Below, piece after piece: positions 48,759 to 62,662 of a stretch of DNA of 64,000 bases. Source of the DNA: Cyclina sinensis (Eukaryota > Mollusca > Bivalvia > Venerida > Veneridae); contig JAAONU010000009.1 of assembly GCA_012932295.1 (NCBI GenBank), positions 3,770,203 to 3,834,202 of the forward strand, given 5' to 3'. The translations under genes were made by a program, and so were the position numbers. Each line of letters begins with the position of its first letter. The stretch's first letter is position 1. Under the pieces are notes generated by a model. That model was given only the letters and a program-made list of their open reading frames with translations, made no database searches and was not told the DNA's origin.

Positions 48759-50420
48759 TGAGCGTAAAGTATGAACTGCTCGAAATGTATATTTGTCTTA
48801 TACACAATTTCCTGCATGTTAGATAATCCTGGGTAACTTTTTCTGAATTCTTGAACAAAATACTCTAAGGCTTGAATTGTCGGCATATGTGCTTCTTTTT
48901 ATGCAGTTAAGTCATTTATATGTTCTGTATCATTCCATTTACATGTCTTACATCATTTTATAATCGTATTTTGATTCAGGTTACAGCTGTGATTTCATTC
49001 TGGAAGATATTTAGAAAACTATTATTTTGTCTATTTCTTGCCTGCAAATGATTTTAGCTTCTTATTGCTTTAACACTTCATGAATATTCTCGTTAAAATA
49101 GAGTATGAAAGCGGTTTGAGCGAGGTATTTTTCTATAAATAGATTCATGCTTGAGTCAGTAGCAAGACTTATTCAACGAGTTTTCCTTGATAAACTGAGT
49201 AAGGAATAATGCTTTTCCGATAAAGTTTATGTATCTGATATAGTGTTAGATTTATTTAATATATTGTTAGAAAACGGACCCAGTGTTTTATATGCTAATG
49301 AAACATCATTGTGAGCAGTTTATCTTTTACATTTACATTTACTTTTTATATGGTTATAAAGACTTACAACAAATGCAAAATGGGAACAATACAAAGAAAC
49401 ATTAGACATTTCAATAATTAAACAGTATAATCTCCCACTCAGTTAAATAAACAGACGTTTTTTTTATGAGATTAATGTTTTCTACAGATCTATGAAGTAC
49501 ATTTGTTTGTATTATGGTAATTGTTGCAGTTTGCATGCATTTGAAATGAAAATATATCAAATTTCAATAATTCCAACATCATCATGTTATGCGATTTCTT
49601 TTTGTGAAATGTGTACTGGGTGTGTAGCTTTGTCGAAAGGATGTTTAATAATACGAGAAGTGTTTTTTTAATGTTGTTATTGGTGAAAGATTAAAGATAT
49701 TTAAATTTATCAGGGTATTCATAAATATTTATACTTAAAAGTTTGGCATCAGCAGACTGACAGGGGCACACTGCATACTTATTTTATTTGTTTATTCTCA
49801 AAATCGTGAAATAATTGGTATTATAAGTAAGGATATTGTTCATTTTTTTCTGAATTTTTAATCGAGTAAATTATTCTCCTATATCTTATATATCGATCTG
49901 GAATTAAGTTTTAGGATAAGTCTATTGAAATATGAGTTTAATTTTATGGAATTAGATTTATTGTGTTTTAATCTTTACAAGTTACACTGCTTTGCATTTT
50001 TCAATTAGTCCTTAATTTCATTATCATCAAAACAGTTGAGTCAGATATCTCTGCCAGTGCGTAAGCTTTTCTCCAAATTTTAAGTCAGAACAATTCTATA
50101 TGGCAATAATATTTTTGTGGTTTGTATATCTGTTAACATAAGTTTGACAAACGCTTTCAACTTACAATGTTTTTTTTTTTTTTTTTTTTTTTTTGGCGGA
50201 TGTCTGCCTCTGTCCACAATTGATGCTTTCCAATTGCATTTAATTCCATTAATTAATTTATATATTGTGTTTTTATTTTTATAAGAAAAAAGAAAATGTT
50301 CTATACGTTTAGCTAATACATTGTCAAGACCATACAAATCTTAACATATGTTGTCACGATCTAGTGCACACCTTCCTATAAATCTATAAGTACTACCTCT
50401 GACAACTGCGTTATGGAATC
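48759..50420. other. Non-coding intergenic stretch
   Basis: No exon was recognised downstream of the receptor A polyadenylation signal. It holds short repeats ('acatttacatttactttt' near 49,330) and a poly-T tract of 27 bases at about 50,168-50,194. Confidence 0.5.
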
Positions 50421-50600
50421 GATTCTTTGGCTCAGTGGTTAGAGTGTTGGTCTTCGATGCGCTAAGATCGGAGTTGGAATCCCGCTCTGGCGTGTGTATT
50501 CTAAGATGCATTGCATCTTTCTGTTATGGACTTTTATGTTCGTAAGAATGTGAACAAATCCTAACAGGACCTTTGGCCCTTTAAAACTTAACAGATTAAG
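50421..50600 (+). mobile_element. tRNA-derived SINE
   Basis: 'tggctcagtggttagagtgt' is a good A box and 'ggagttggaatcccgct' a slightly decayed B box at tRNA spacing. A unique tail ('gcattgcatctttctg', 'tttatgttcgtaagaatgtg') follows instead of an acceptor stem. Confidence 0.65.
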
Positions 50601-50933
50601 ACATTGTCCGTTATTAGTTTTTACGGAGTCCTATTTTAAAAGAAATACATGATATCAATTTATTTCAATTTATATCAGTACAAAAGATGAAATACAGTTT
50701 TATTGTTTAAAGTCATTGTGCTATTATCTAGTAAGTACTGCAGATGTCTTGCTTAAGATTATTATATTGAAATAAAGCATTGCTTGAAATATTTAGTTTT
50801 AAATGTATTTTTAAGTAAAATATACAGCATATTGTACGGACATATCACAGTTAAGTTTTAAAACGCTTATAAACGTCTTTTCACGCCGTTACATTAATTT
50901 AGAAAAACCAACCTGAGGGATAAGAGTTCCTTT

Positions 50934-51356
50934 ACTACCGCTTGCAAAACTGTTTGAGTTTCACGTATTCGGAACGCGGTAAAAAGTGACGTTACGATGT
51001 TTATTTCAGTAGCTTAAATTGTCACTTTACTGATCATCCAATCACAACGAGGCAGTTTTCTCAGGTATACCTGTCAATAAAACTGCGTCTTGCAATCAAC
51101 CCGCAGCCTGGGCGGCGCCAAAGTTGCTCTGTCTTAATTGTCGCTGCGTTGCTACCGGAAATTTTCACTCACTATTTTTTGTCCTCACTGCTTTTCCATT
51201 TTGTACACAGACACTTGAATGACACTATTGACAGGTTAAAGGCGGACTTTGAAAGAAACACATTTGGCGGCGCTTGAATTGATTTAGAAAAGTGTACCGA
51301 CAAGTCTCGTTCTTTACCTAACAGTGTAAACTCTAATCAGTTTTGCAAGCGGTAGT
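50934..51356. mobile_element. MITE, 423 bp, with 19-bp perfect TIRs
   Basis: 'actaccgcttgcaaaactg' at 50,934-50,952 is perfectly inverted at 51,338-51,356. The inner flanks are also partly complementary (gagtttcac and gagtttacac). The interior is richer in CpG than its surroundings and carries no coding frame. Confidence 0.8.
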
Positions 51357-51412
51357 ATTTTAAAATCATGATTTTTACAATCACACATATTTATACGACA
51401 TTAAGATGCAGA

Positions 51413-51440
51413 ATCCAGTCAAAAAAGAAGAAAAGGAATA

Positions 51441-51479
<39 letters not shown>

Positions 51480-51610
51480 ACAGTGACAGTCAAATACACC
51501 CAAGCATAATCCAGTCAAAAAAGAAGAAAAGGAATATAAATAAATAAATAAATAAATAAACAAATAAATAAATAAATAAATAAACAGTGACAGTCAAATA
51601 CACCCAAGCA
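51413..51610. repeat. 96-bp tandem duplication containing (AAAT)n
   Basis: 'atccagtcaaaaaagaagaa' begins at 51,413 and again at 51,509. Each copy contains an (AAAT)n microsatellite and ends 'cagtgacagtcaaatacacc'. The copies are almost identical, so the duplication is recent. Confidence 0.9.
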
Positions 51611-53282
51611 AACTATTTAGATTTACTGACTTCGTTTATTGATACCGTTTTATTTAATATATTTAACGATTGCCATCATGTTATCGTAAAAAAGTATTCA
51701 AAGCCCATTTGATAATGAAATATACTTCTTAACTATGCATAGCAAGCACGCTTTTTTTCAAGATACTATTTTAAGCTGTTATTTAAGAAGGCAAATCTTC
51801 ACAGAAGAGAAAACGATTTTCGGTGAGTTGGTGGAGAAAAGTTTCAGTGTTTTGCACATTCATTTTTTAATGAGTTACGCCCACCTATCTATTGATTTTA
51901 AACAGAATAGAAAAAAGAAACGCTTCATTTTATCTTCGTTTGCAGTAATTACTAAAATAGTATCTTGAACTATCGGAAGTTACGTCTGATTTTCATTTAA
52001 ATACGGACGTGTAATCTTACTTTTTACTTCAAAATATGAAATTTTGCCAAATATTGAGCTCAGTTTTCTTTTAATTAAAACAAAGCAAACTGAATGCGTT
52101 TTCAGAATTATAGACTTTGGTTAAATTGCAGATTCAGATTCAAATTTCAAGAGATCATAAAAGTAGGATTTTTTTCCTGTATGCACCGAATACAAACACT
52201 CCAGGATCACCAATTTTCATTAACCCTATATGCGTAATTCAGCATGCTTTCAGCAAAAAACGTTCACCCGTTTTAGGCCTAAACTAGAATTTTACATTAA
52301 AAAAAATCTTTACATAAATAAAAAGCACACAAGCCAATCTTCGGGGCACAACATGATTTATTGCTACAGATTTCTTATTGAATAATACCATTTTACCTTT
52401 CAAGCGATGGATTGACAAAAAATGCTCCGCGAGAGAGCATTAAACAGGTGCGCGATGACGTAGTATCCTAATGTTGAACGTACCACCTGATACGATACAC
52501 TGCTGTGGATGATAACTGCAGCATGATAAGATTCTGTTACTAAATAAAGCACAACCTTCTCGGTTTTACCCCGCAATCTACACTTAAGTTTATTAGAATA
52601 AGCAGTTCTTGTCTAAAGAGCATGTGAACAGTTGTACTGAGTTAAGCGCTCAAAATTAAGACATACGTTTAAAAGTGTTTCATCAGTTAATAGCTTTAGA
52701 TTTTTTAAAACTATCTTCTTTTTTGTGTTGTGGTATTCCAGTGTTATGTTTTGATATTTCAGTTTTCAATGTTAAAACTTCCAATTTGTAGGTAACATTG
52801 CTTTTGCAACATTAGACACTCTCCAGGAGAACACATAAAAACAGTAAACATTATCTAAAATGACATAAAATTAACACATTATCATTAAATTTCGTCACAA
52901 TCTGGCCACTGAGATAGAATAAGCTACGGTATAAAAACTTGAGAATTTTAAGGGACCCGAATATAAAAGCCCTGGCAACCATGATTAAAAGAGAGCCAGC
53001 TATTTGAAAATAACATACAAGTAACAACTGGTCGAAATAGGCGAGCAATGAAAAAAATCAGATTTATGCTATTCGACTTTTAAATGCTGTATTGAGTTTA
53101 TTGATTTATATTTATTTGGTAAAAACCCTCGATATTTACAAAAATCTAAATTTCCGATGCACTCTTCGGGAAGTAATTGTCCCCTATTGGAATTCTGTGA
53201 CACTAACCGAGTAAATTTAATTTACATCTTTAGATTATAAGGACATAGACGTTTACCCAGTAATCACATGGCATTTATAATA
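51611..53282. other. Non-coding intergenic stretch
   Basis: No exon, RNA gene or clear repeat was recognised; the short open frames have no recognisable family features. Confidence 0.45.
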
Positions 53283-54260
53283 GTTCACCTGAGCACACAA
53301 GGTGCTCGTATTTAGCTTTTTTAGTCTTCTGTGCGACGTCGAACATTTTTTAGGCTTGAGAATACTCTAGGGTCCCATTTACCAGAGCTCGCATAAAAAT
53401 TGCTCAGAATGTTTATTATGACTATTTCTCCGAAAAAAGGTCACATTGCGTTGAAAAACTAAGTCACTCGCAAAAATTAAACGACTCTAGAGGCTACAGT
53501 TCTTATCCAGTCGTCATAAAACTTGCTCAAAATGAGTGTCCTGGTAATCTCATATAAGGCAAAATGGGACTCATAAATTCAGAAACGATTGCAATCCAAA
53601 ATGAAATTTAAAGTTCGTGAACATCTAGAGGCGATATTTTTGATCCTATCTTCATAAGAAATAGTCAGAATATTTTTTTTTATAAATAATCACAAACAGT
53701 TCCAAAAGCGGGTCATGCGGGTTTAATAACTAAGTACCCAGTCTGAATAAAAGTAAATCTCCATGGACACTCTGGAGAAAAAGTAGATGTCACGTATTTG
53801 CCTAAAGTATGTCATAAGCCTAAACCAATGGAAAAATATGTGCATATTTTAGATACAACTTTTTGACCTGATTTTCATGAAACATGTTTTGTAAATCTCT
53901 AATACTAGTCTTCATGATACTGTGTAAGAATGATGTTTTGATGGTCTTCAGGTCAGTTAAAAAGGGACATATGGGATCAAAATCTAAGTCTCCAATCAGT
54001 GGAAACATTTGTGAAATGTTTAAGGATAACATTTGTTGGCCCAATGCTCTGGAAACTTAGTGAGTGTGTTTAGCTAGATTTTATCTAAATTTAATTTTGA
54101 ACTGGGTGATGTAGAGTCAAAAACAATGTTACAAGCTCTGATTAGTATAAAACCAAGTAAGCGCATTAATGTCAATATTTTACCAAACTTGGTTAAAATA
54201 TGTATGTGATTTTTCATAATCCCTTGAGAGAAACTGGATCAAAACGACTCAAGATTAATA
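53283..54260. repeat. Decayed dispersed repeat ('cacctgagcac...gtgctc' family)
   Basis: It begins with 'cacctgagcacacaaggtgc' and continues with diverged units containing 'ctctagaggc', 'atcttcataag', 'cagaatgttta' and 'gggtcat' words. I associate this with a widespread bivalve repeat. A related decayed copy lies at 56,140-57,360. No coding content is supported. Confidence 0.55.
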
Positions 54261-55564
54261 CCGTTTAACTGGGATGAACAACGGATGATAACTGAACATT
54301 ATGCTTTCAATATTGACAGTGGTAACTATCTGGTACCATGATTGCTCTCATGTTTTATAAAGACTGTGCTTGAGTAATATCTCAAACCTCATTTGAAACG
54401 GTAGAAGTTTTGAATTCTAATGTGCATGTTTTAACAGTCAAACAAATCTTGCCTTCTTGTAATATCAGTAATGTTAATATTATATTAACGGTCGAAATAA
54501 CCTGATGGACACGATAAAACTTAAAGCACAGAGGATGTTAAGGCATACAACAAATACTTCATTTATTTCTAAAATGATTTAAACTGCCTTTCAGTGTAGT
54601 TGTAAATTTGATTTTTGACAGCTAGTAAAAACAAGTTTTTCTTTTTTATATAAAATATTCAGCTGTACGCAATGGGACTATCATGAAGCTAGTTTAGTGA
54701 TAAGAAATGCGATGGTTTTGTAAGAGTACACAACATTCTTGAAAACTAATTTCTGTTTAAATTTTCAGTTTCAATTCCACAAATCTCATGGATCTAATGT
54801 AAAACTGATTTGTATCTCAGTGGTTTGTCTGACTATCGGATTTAGATTTACCACTCAGTCACTCCTTAACAAAATACATGACATGACATGAAAGCCTAAC
54901 AATACAAATAAAATCCTATTCAACATTTATTGCCTGAAGAACAAATCACAATTTATCACTTTACACAATGCCGTCACACCTGAAATACGTTTAATTAATA
55001 ATTCATTCACTGTTTCAATTAAAATTGATTGAAATGGTTATTTTATTATTGCAAGTCGGAACAGTTTTGTTTTTAAAGAGGAAATTCCATGAAATCTACA
55101 GATATGATATGCGACTATAGTATGAAACTGCGTATATGTTTTATGATTGATCTCCTTTAGTAAATCAGCCATTATACAAAAATTGGTACCTTCTCGTTCT
55201 TTATCGAATGCAGAATGCTTACTTGTAAAATCAAATAGCATGATACAATCTGTGATCACCTTTCCTATACAAAGCAAATTAACTTTTGTTGCAGAACATT
55301 AAACTAGAATACACATACTTTCATTTGAATATTATTGATGGTTTAAATTATAAATGAGTTAAATTTTGAATTTCTGAATTAATTATTGACATCAAAACAA
55401 CAAACTATCATTGTCATTGTTTATATCATGTTACTACATTGTTCTCAATCTGTCATTTGAAACATAGTAATAATTAATTATAGAAAACAAACGTTCCCTA
55501 GTTCCCAGTTAAATGGCTTTTTTATTCTCTCACATGAGTTTTCATTACTATGAAAAGTTGATGC
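54261..55564. other. Non-coding intergenic stretch before receptor B
   Basis: No exon was recognised. The last part passes into the region resembling the upstream sequence of receptor A. Confidence 0.45.
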
Positions 55565-55658
55565 TTCGTCGTTGTGCATTTGCCAGTGCAATGGCTTCAG
55601 TTCCAACTGGAATATTTCATTAACTTTCCTATCCATAACTGTTGTTTAGAAAAGTAAA

Positions 55659-58600
55659 ATGGAAAATAGCTGTGGCCAGTGTCTGTTTTTCTTGACGCTG
55701 CTTTTATTTCGGCAATGTTTGGCAAATGGGACTAATGACGTATTGAAACAGAATGCTTCAACAGGAAATAAACCGAGTGTTAATGAAACAAACCACCTGA
55801 CGTTAACAGAAACGATTATAAATCAACTTGCTGGTAGAAAAGTAAATTTGAAAAAGTTGATGGAGGACTTTGCACTTATTTGTCCCATACAAGACTACTG
55901 TGGTGTGGAAATCGACAGGAAATATTTATTTGACAAATCAGTTAAAACAATATTTCCAGGTAATACAAAAAACACATGAAACAGGATTCATCTGAAAACA
56001 TAATTCCTAAATTTTCACTTAGAAGTAGAATTAATTTGAGTCAAAGATGATATCACATATAATTGTAACAGAAGAAGCAACAGTTGTCATAAAGTTTTAC
56101 TTTCTGTTTGAAATGTTTTTACTGTTTCAGAATACTTTAATGATGTCTTGTTTTCTAGCCCACCTAAGCAGATAGTCAGGATGAGCTACGGTGATACCAT
56201 TCCGTCCGTCGTCAAGCGTACGTCGACCGTCGTCCACAACTGGCTTTAACCAGAATCTTTCTCTGAAACTTGATAAAACTTGGGACAGATGTTCCTTGCA
56301 TAAAACTGTACCATAATTATTCAAATAATTTCATTCCATGCAGAACTCTGGTTGCCTTGCAACTAAAATGAAAAACTTAAAAAAATTCTTGTCTAAATCC
56401 GTCAGACCCAGAGTTCTTAAATGTGTTGTGTAGTCCAGTTGACCTCTACCAAGATTGTTGAAATGGTTTTTACAGCGTCAAAGTCAAACTACCAAACGGG
56501 TCTATTGATTTTTTACATGGAATTCCATAGGGAAAATTCAAAAGTCTTCTTGTCAGTACTCAGATGTTTACATATATATAGTATATGGCATTCTGTTGTT
56601 TTGCTTCATAACATTCTAAAAGGCATGGACCAAGGGCAACAGTAACATCGCCCAGGGATTCAAAAAAAATTGTTTAGAGTCTTCTTTCAAGTTATAATAC
56701 CACGAGCTTTTTGGCTTTGCACTGCACAGTAGTTTTGTAAAAATTAAAGGTTTTTTCAAAAACGCCGCTATGGGGGACATTGATTTACTTTCTATTGGAT
56801 ATTTTAGATATTCTCTTAAACAGTTAACCTCATTGCTTAGAGATTTGGTATGTAGCATTGTCTTGAAGTTCTGTTCCAAACATAGTAATGACTGGGGATC
56901 AAAACTGACACAGCCCTGGGGTCACTTATTTCACTAATTGAGGATGTTGTCCAAAACTCACTCCTAAATTGTAGTGCCCAGAGCTAAGATGTTTGGTGTG
57001 TATGCAGCATTTTCTAGTAGTTCTATTCAAAGTTGTTTAAATCATGGATCCATGGTCAAAAGTGACTTTACTCTTATGTAACTAATTTAACTTTTAAAGG
57101 GTATTTTAAAGTCTTCTCTAAAATCATTAGGTTCGGAACCTAAACATTCGGTATATAGCACTATATAGTGGTTCTGTACCAAAGTTATTGAAATCATAGT
57201 CCCGGAATCAAAAGTGACCCGGGCTAGGGGGTCACTAGTTTTATTTGACTGATATAGAATTGCAGTTAATCGACTGTAAACTTTCGGGTGAACATTCATG
57301 TTTAGAGATTTTACTTTTTTCTTGAACTTCATGTGACCTTTACCTTGACCTACTAATCATCTTTCTTGTTTTGTAGCTACAACACCGATATTTATATTAA
57401 ATGTATCATTTTGTACGTTTTTAATTTCAGCTGTAACCTTTACAGATCTTGACCTACTGAGCTGTCAGGATTTCAAGAAATATGAAATTTGAACCATACG
57501 TTCAGCTTTGGATTTATATTTAACATAACCTACTTCCTTGTTTTCTATGCCTCAGTATTAAAATAATTTTAACTACGTCCACAGATTTGTTTGAACATTC
57601 AAACTTTTCATCTTAACGGACTTGCCATTAAGCGAACAATATTTTGGATGTCTGAATATGCTGTGCTGCAATTGAATGTCTTTCTTTGGCCACACTGTTA
57701 AGAGCAATAGAACTCAGGTAAGCGATGCAGGATGATAATGGTCCTCTTGTTTTCTGTTTCTGAAACTGTTAACGTTATCGATGTCTTGTTTTCTGTTTCA
57801 GAGTGCAAAGAATGTTCCTGTTTCTCATCTTGTATAGATGATACAGACCCTTTTTATTGTTGTCCTGATGCATTCCATGGTTATGTCAACTATGAGTGTA
57901 CAAATACCACCATCTACACGACAAACGAGTTTCAGTATAAGGCTTTCTTGATAGTGTCGTCTTGCCTCAAGGAATATCAAGGAAACACCAGTATGATAGA
58001 AAAGTGTTCATCCCTTGTCAATCCATGTACGTCGATAAGATCCGGTATTGTTTACAAAAATCAGTTTTGTGCCGTCTGTAACAAGGACAATGAGTGTGTT
58101 CCTTGGACAATTAAAGCTAGTTGTGAAATAGATGATCTTGACTTTCCAAAAGAATATACAAGTTTAACATCAGTTTCTGAATTTAATGACTTCATTCACA
58201 AGTATAATTGTACAATAAATTTTATGCCTGCTGAGGATATTGCAAGTGAGCCAGTTTCATGCAGCATGTACCAGCACAACAATAAATCCTACGTAGGCAA
58301 ATGCAGTGTAACAGGACTGTGGGATATCTATGATGCAGATATAGAATGGGCTTGTAAAAGATTATTTCTCCCTTACAAAGAATTTAGAAATGTGTTTTGT
58401 TATATTTGCAACCCAAGCATTTCCAGCACCCAAAATGCCAGATTAATTGACAGGTGCGAAAATTCTTTAGAGCGATTTGAATCCAGATATAATGCTATTA
58501 TAGAAGGATGTGAGATTTTGCCATCAACAACAAGGCTTAAGCCGTTTAAGAATATTTACTGTTATGTCTGTCATCTCGGTCAAATACCATTAGTCAGCGA

Positions 58601-61600
58601 TGCTTATTTATCAATGGAAACTGCAGAAAACAATGAAATTTTAGACCTTAAATCGCAATTGTCATTTTATATCTGGATATGGGGTGAAAACAAAATATCA
58701 AGTCTAGAACAGTTTATTCGAGACATATTCCATGACAATTTTACACAAACAGGGTACGGTACTTCTTTACGTAGAAAGAATAGATTTTATAATGATGCCA
58801 TAATGTTGGATGCTATAGCAAAAAGCTATAAGTCTGTATGTGGGACAGAAACTATTTGTGGTCCCAGAACAAACGTAAGTGACAAAGTTTATGGGAACCC
58901 AGTATGTGGAAAATGTGATTGTGAAAGTACATGTGCAGAAAATTACACCTGTTGTCCTGAACTACTATTTCAGAAGGAACCTTATTCATGTATTTATCCG
59001 CAGGAATTTCCTTCTCTAAAAAAGAACAACGATTCAAAAAATGACCAGAAACTGCTGGTATACGGATCAGATAGACCATTTAAAGTTATAGACGTTTGTC
59101 TGGATAGTTTAGAGAAGAAATGTTCATCGTCCGAACATTCTGACATTTTGACATCCATTCCGGTGATGTTGGAGTCCAATACGATTTACAAAAATATATA
59201 CTGTTACGCGTGCAACAATAACGTGTCTGATGTTTTCTTAAAATTTCAAGTGTTATGTGATATTTATATTGAAAACAAATTATTTAAGAGCACAAAACTT
59301 TTACTTGAGGCAGTCAGTAATTTCTGCTCCAATGTTCTTTTCATCCCATTGGAAGGCAAAAAATGCAGACAAACCTATGACGCTACAAAAGCAGGCAGAT
59401 TAGGTGGCATAAAATATGTTCGTATTAAGTCACCCCCCTCTTTACTTGACATCCATTCCGGTGATGTTAGAGGTTTACTTGACGAGCGAAGATATGAGTT
59501 TGTGAACATTAATTTGGAAGACAGAAATAAAATTGTCAAAATCGTTTATTCAGCTTGTAACCAGACTGGAAATTTAACATATGTGGATTCGATTATTAAA
59601 ACAATTTGCGAGAGTGAGGATGAAAATATATTATCTCTACCAGAATACCGAATTGAAAATAGAGTATACAAGAATTTTGCATGCTTTTTATGTAACCCTG
59701 ATGTAAAAGTATTTGATACTAGCTCCATTAGAGCGATCTCGGACTGTTTGATAAACTCCTCAGCAGAATGGTGGTACCAACACAATGAAGATCTTGAGGA
59801 ACTTTGTCACGTGATGGATTTTAGTCCAAGATGGTTTCCATTCAAAAATATGTACTGTTCAGAATGTAATCTACCGCCGTTACAATTGGTACGTTCAATA
59901 GGGTAACATCAACCTTTAATTAATGTTAAGTATTTTGTTTATTTAATGTATTTGACGAACCGTATCAACCAGGCCGGTAAGTCCCATATTTGTCGAATAA
60001 TGCAAATTGTGTATTATAATTAGATGAAAAGTTTCAAAATTAAAATGTTTGTACCATTCAATATGTAAAATACATATTACTTAAGAACATGTATTCATTA
60101 ATTTAACGTTTTTTGTATAAGAAAGTTACGGCTAACTACAATCAAGAGAGACATATTATTATTTAATATTATGTTCAAATCAACGCTTATGTAATTATTA
60201 CGGCAATCTACAGTTAGAATACAAACACCATCAAAGTTCCAAATTCAAGTTGAGAATTATGTGTTACTGTCACATGAAATCCTTAGATAAACATACCATT
60301 CAATCACTTATTCAACTTCAGGTGGATGTGACCGTGAATGTCATAAGCAGTGAAAAATATGTTAAAATGTACACGTATATCTTTTCTTTGTCACGACATG
60401 ATTTTGAGCGCATTCTTACGGCACCAAGGCTAGCTGAGATACCGAAGTGCTCTAAAGGAACCTATGACTATAGTCTGGTAGGGTACATTTAATGTTACTT
60501 TAAAATATATCTGAAACACAAAACTAGACAAATTGATGTATTGGCTTTATGATTTGATTTACATTTTTATGATGTTTATTAGATTTAATATAAAAAGGTT
60601 CTTTATACAGATCTATATTTTTGTTTTTGCACTGTAATATATGTTAAAAGATTAAAAGTTTATTCTGCTGAAAGTTTATCTTGTTTGTGCAAAATTTAAA
60701 GCACATACTTTAAAGGAGTAATTCTTGCATGACTACATTTCCTTTGCCTTTATATATGATATTTTAAAACCACTGCAATTGATTGATTAGATTAATCTTA
60801 ACCTTTTAGAATGAGTGCCGTCCAGTCTACTGCGGTGGTGGGTTTCAGCTTTCTAACAACACATGTGTGCCAATTTTGGAGACTGCATCAAAAGTGGAGT
60901 ATGAAATTTATATGACACTGCAATACCTAAACAGAGAGATGAACAATACTTCAACTGAGAAAGAAACGAATACATTTGTAATCATTGATTCTAATGTTAT
61001 ATGTGCACAGGTTTTACTTTTTATTGTACAGTCAATCCAGAAAAACGCTGAATATGCGATATCTTCAGAATGTCAGCCATCGGTGATGGAATCAACTTTC
61101 ACTGAACTTTCTTTAAATAACTCCAAGTTGAATCCAATCACTTTACATATCACACTTAACATTGCACACGCAGAGAACGTTTCTTTGATCTTGAGAACGT
61201 TTTTAGAAGCCCAAAATAAAAAATATCATATTGCAAACTTACTAGACTCCGTAGGACAGTACTGGTCAATGGATTTTGTTTCAGAAATTATGAAAAAGAA
61301 GTTTAACATATTTGAAGACATTGCTCCATATGATTTAGGAATATTTCCCATACTTGTAGACAAGTTTTTACTTTGTCCACACGTAAGGTTTAATCTAAAC
61401 GAAACATTTCTCAATATTGAGACGGACGACATACGTATAATAGAAAAGAACCTATCATTTTTCTTTGGAGAATATAAGTTAACAAATGAATATGTTTCAG
61501 TGTGTGTGGAAGACTTTAATCAGGAGATTCCACGTATTCAGAGAGATCATACAAGTTCCTCATTTAGAGGGATCTCTTTCTCTGTGTTTGATTTAGTGTG

Positions 61601-62462
61601 TTTATCGGTGTCCATAGGATGTCTTCTATTGACAATAGTTACATATTCACTGTTTTCCTCTCTCCGTACTCTTCCAGGGAAGAACTTGCTGACCCTCTGT
61701 ATTTTTCTTCTCTGTGCTCAGGCTCTGCTTCAGTTTGGTCTTGATGGTCCTAAAGGGTCAACTTGGTGCAAAGTCATTGGCATTAGCATGCACTGCAGCT
61801 GGATGTCCACATTCTGTGCGATGAACATTTGTTCTTTCCATACATTTAGAGTGTTTGCTTTCGCTGATAGTTTGAATAGGCCATTTGGTCGTTACTTGTT
61901 TGTCAAGTATCTCATTTATATTGTAGGTTTTCCTTTGGTTTGTGTGTTGATGGCTGTCTCGATAACTCTGGTTACGTCTGACGGATCTGAGTTGGGATAT
62001 GGAGAGACGTACTGCTTTATTTCAGATTTCTATATCTTCTTGGGTACTTTTCTCGTTCCAGCTTCTGTTATATTCATGTCAAATATCGTATTCTTTGCCC
62101 TTGCATTCCACAAAATAAGGACAATAGAGCGAGTACAGAGTACTAACGAGCGCAACAATTTTTACATTTGCTTGAAGCTCTGTGCCATTGTTGGTGTGGC
62201 ATGGCCCCTTCTGATACTGGATAACATCATTCAGGTGTCATGGTTCTCTTTTGTAGCATCTGGTGTTAATTCACTGCAAGGCATGTTCATTTTATTTTCT
62301 TACGTTATGAACATGAGGGTGACAAAGTTGTATATCTCTTGCTTTCAGACAATCCCGACCAGAGGGACAAACGACACAATACGAACAAGTACAAGAACAG
62401 ACAGTACAAATACTACTTCAAGCGAGCCTGCAGAGACTGCTTTTAACACAATATACAATTAA
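55659..62462 (+). CDS. Receptor B: tandem paralogue of receptor A
   Basis: Four exons: 55,659-55,959, 57,802-59,888, 60,322-60,477 and 60,810-62,462, with the same phases (1, 0, 0) as receptor A. They give 4,197 bases or 1,398 residues. The same order of parts is seen: signal peptide (residues 1-23, 'LFFLTLLLFRQCLA'), somatomedin-B-like clusters at about 102-133 and 469-497, and [FY][KR]NxxCxxC modules at about 185, 295, 349, 563, 723 and 781. A short Cys module at the start of exon 4 and a class B seven-helix domain follow. Conservation with receptor A is strongest in helices 3-7. The carboxyl tail is threonine/serine-rich and differs from that of receptor A. An 11-residue insert encoded at 59,451-59,483 has no counterpart in receptor A. 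The nearest AATAAA is at 62,799-62,804. No GPS motif is visible. Ligand and signalling partner are unknown. Confidence 0.88.
56140..57360. repeat. Decayed dispersed repeat in receptor B intron 1
   Basis: 'cacctaagcagatagtcagg', 'ccgtccgtcgtcaagcgtac' and later units ('gggtcact', 'aaagtgac') match the family at 53,283-54,260. Just before it, 56,116-56,160 carries an isolated 'tttttactgtttcagaata' that looks like the boundary unit of the receptor A intron 1 array. Confidence 0.55.
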
Positions 62463-62527
62463 TACAAATGCACTAAACAGGAAAAACTTTAGCTGTTGTG
62501 TACAACTGAACTGAAATATTGTTTTTA

Positions 62528-62662
62528 GTTATATAGATTTGGCGGGTTATACGACTTCGTATAGCCTAGTCAAATTGATATATCCCCAGCTGCCAGGTGA
62601 AGGTTTATATCGGTTTGAACAGGCAATACAGGGCCGTATACCCAGCCAAGAATCTATATAAC
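62528..62662. repeat. Foldback element, arms of about 40 bp
   Basis: 'gttatatagatttggcgggt' and 'atacgacttcgtatagcct' (62,528-62,567) pair with the complement of 62,621-62,662 with scattered mismatches. The loop is about 53 bases. It lies in the 3' flank of receptor B. Confidence 0.7.
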
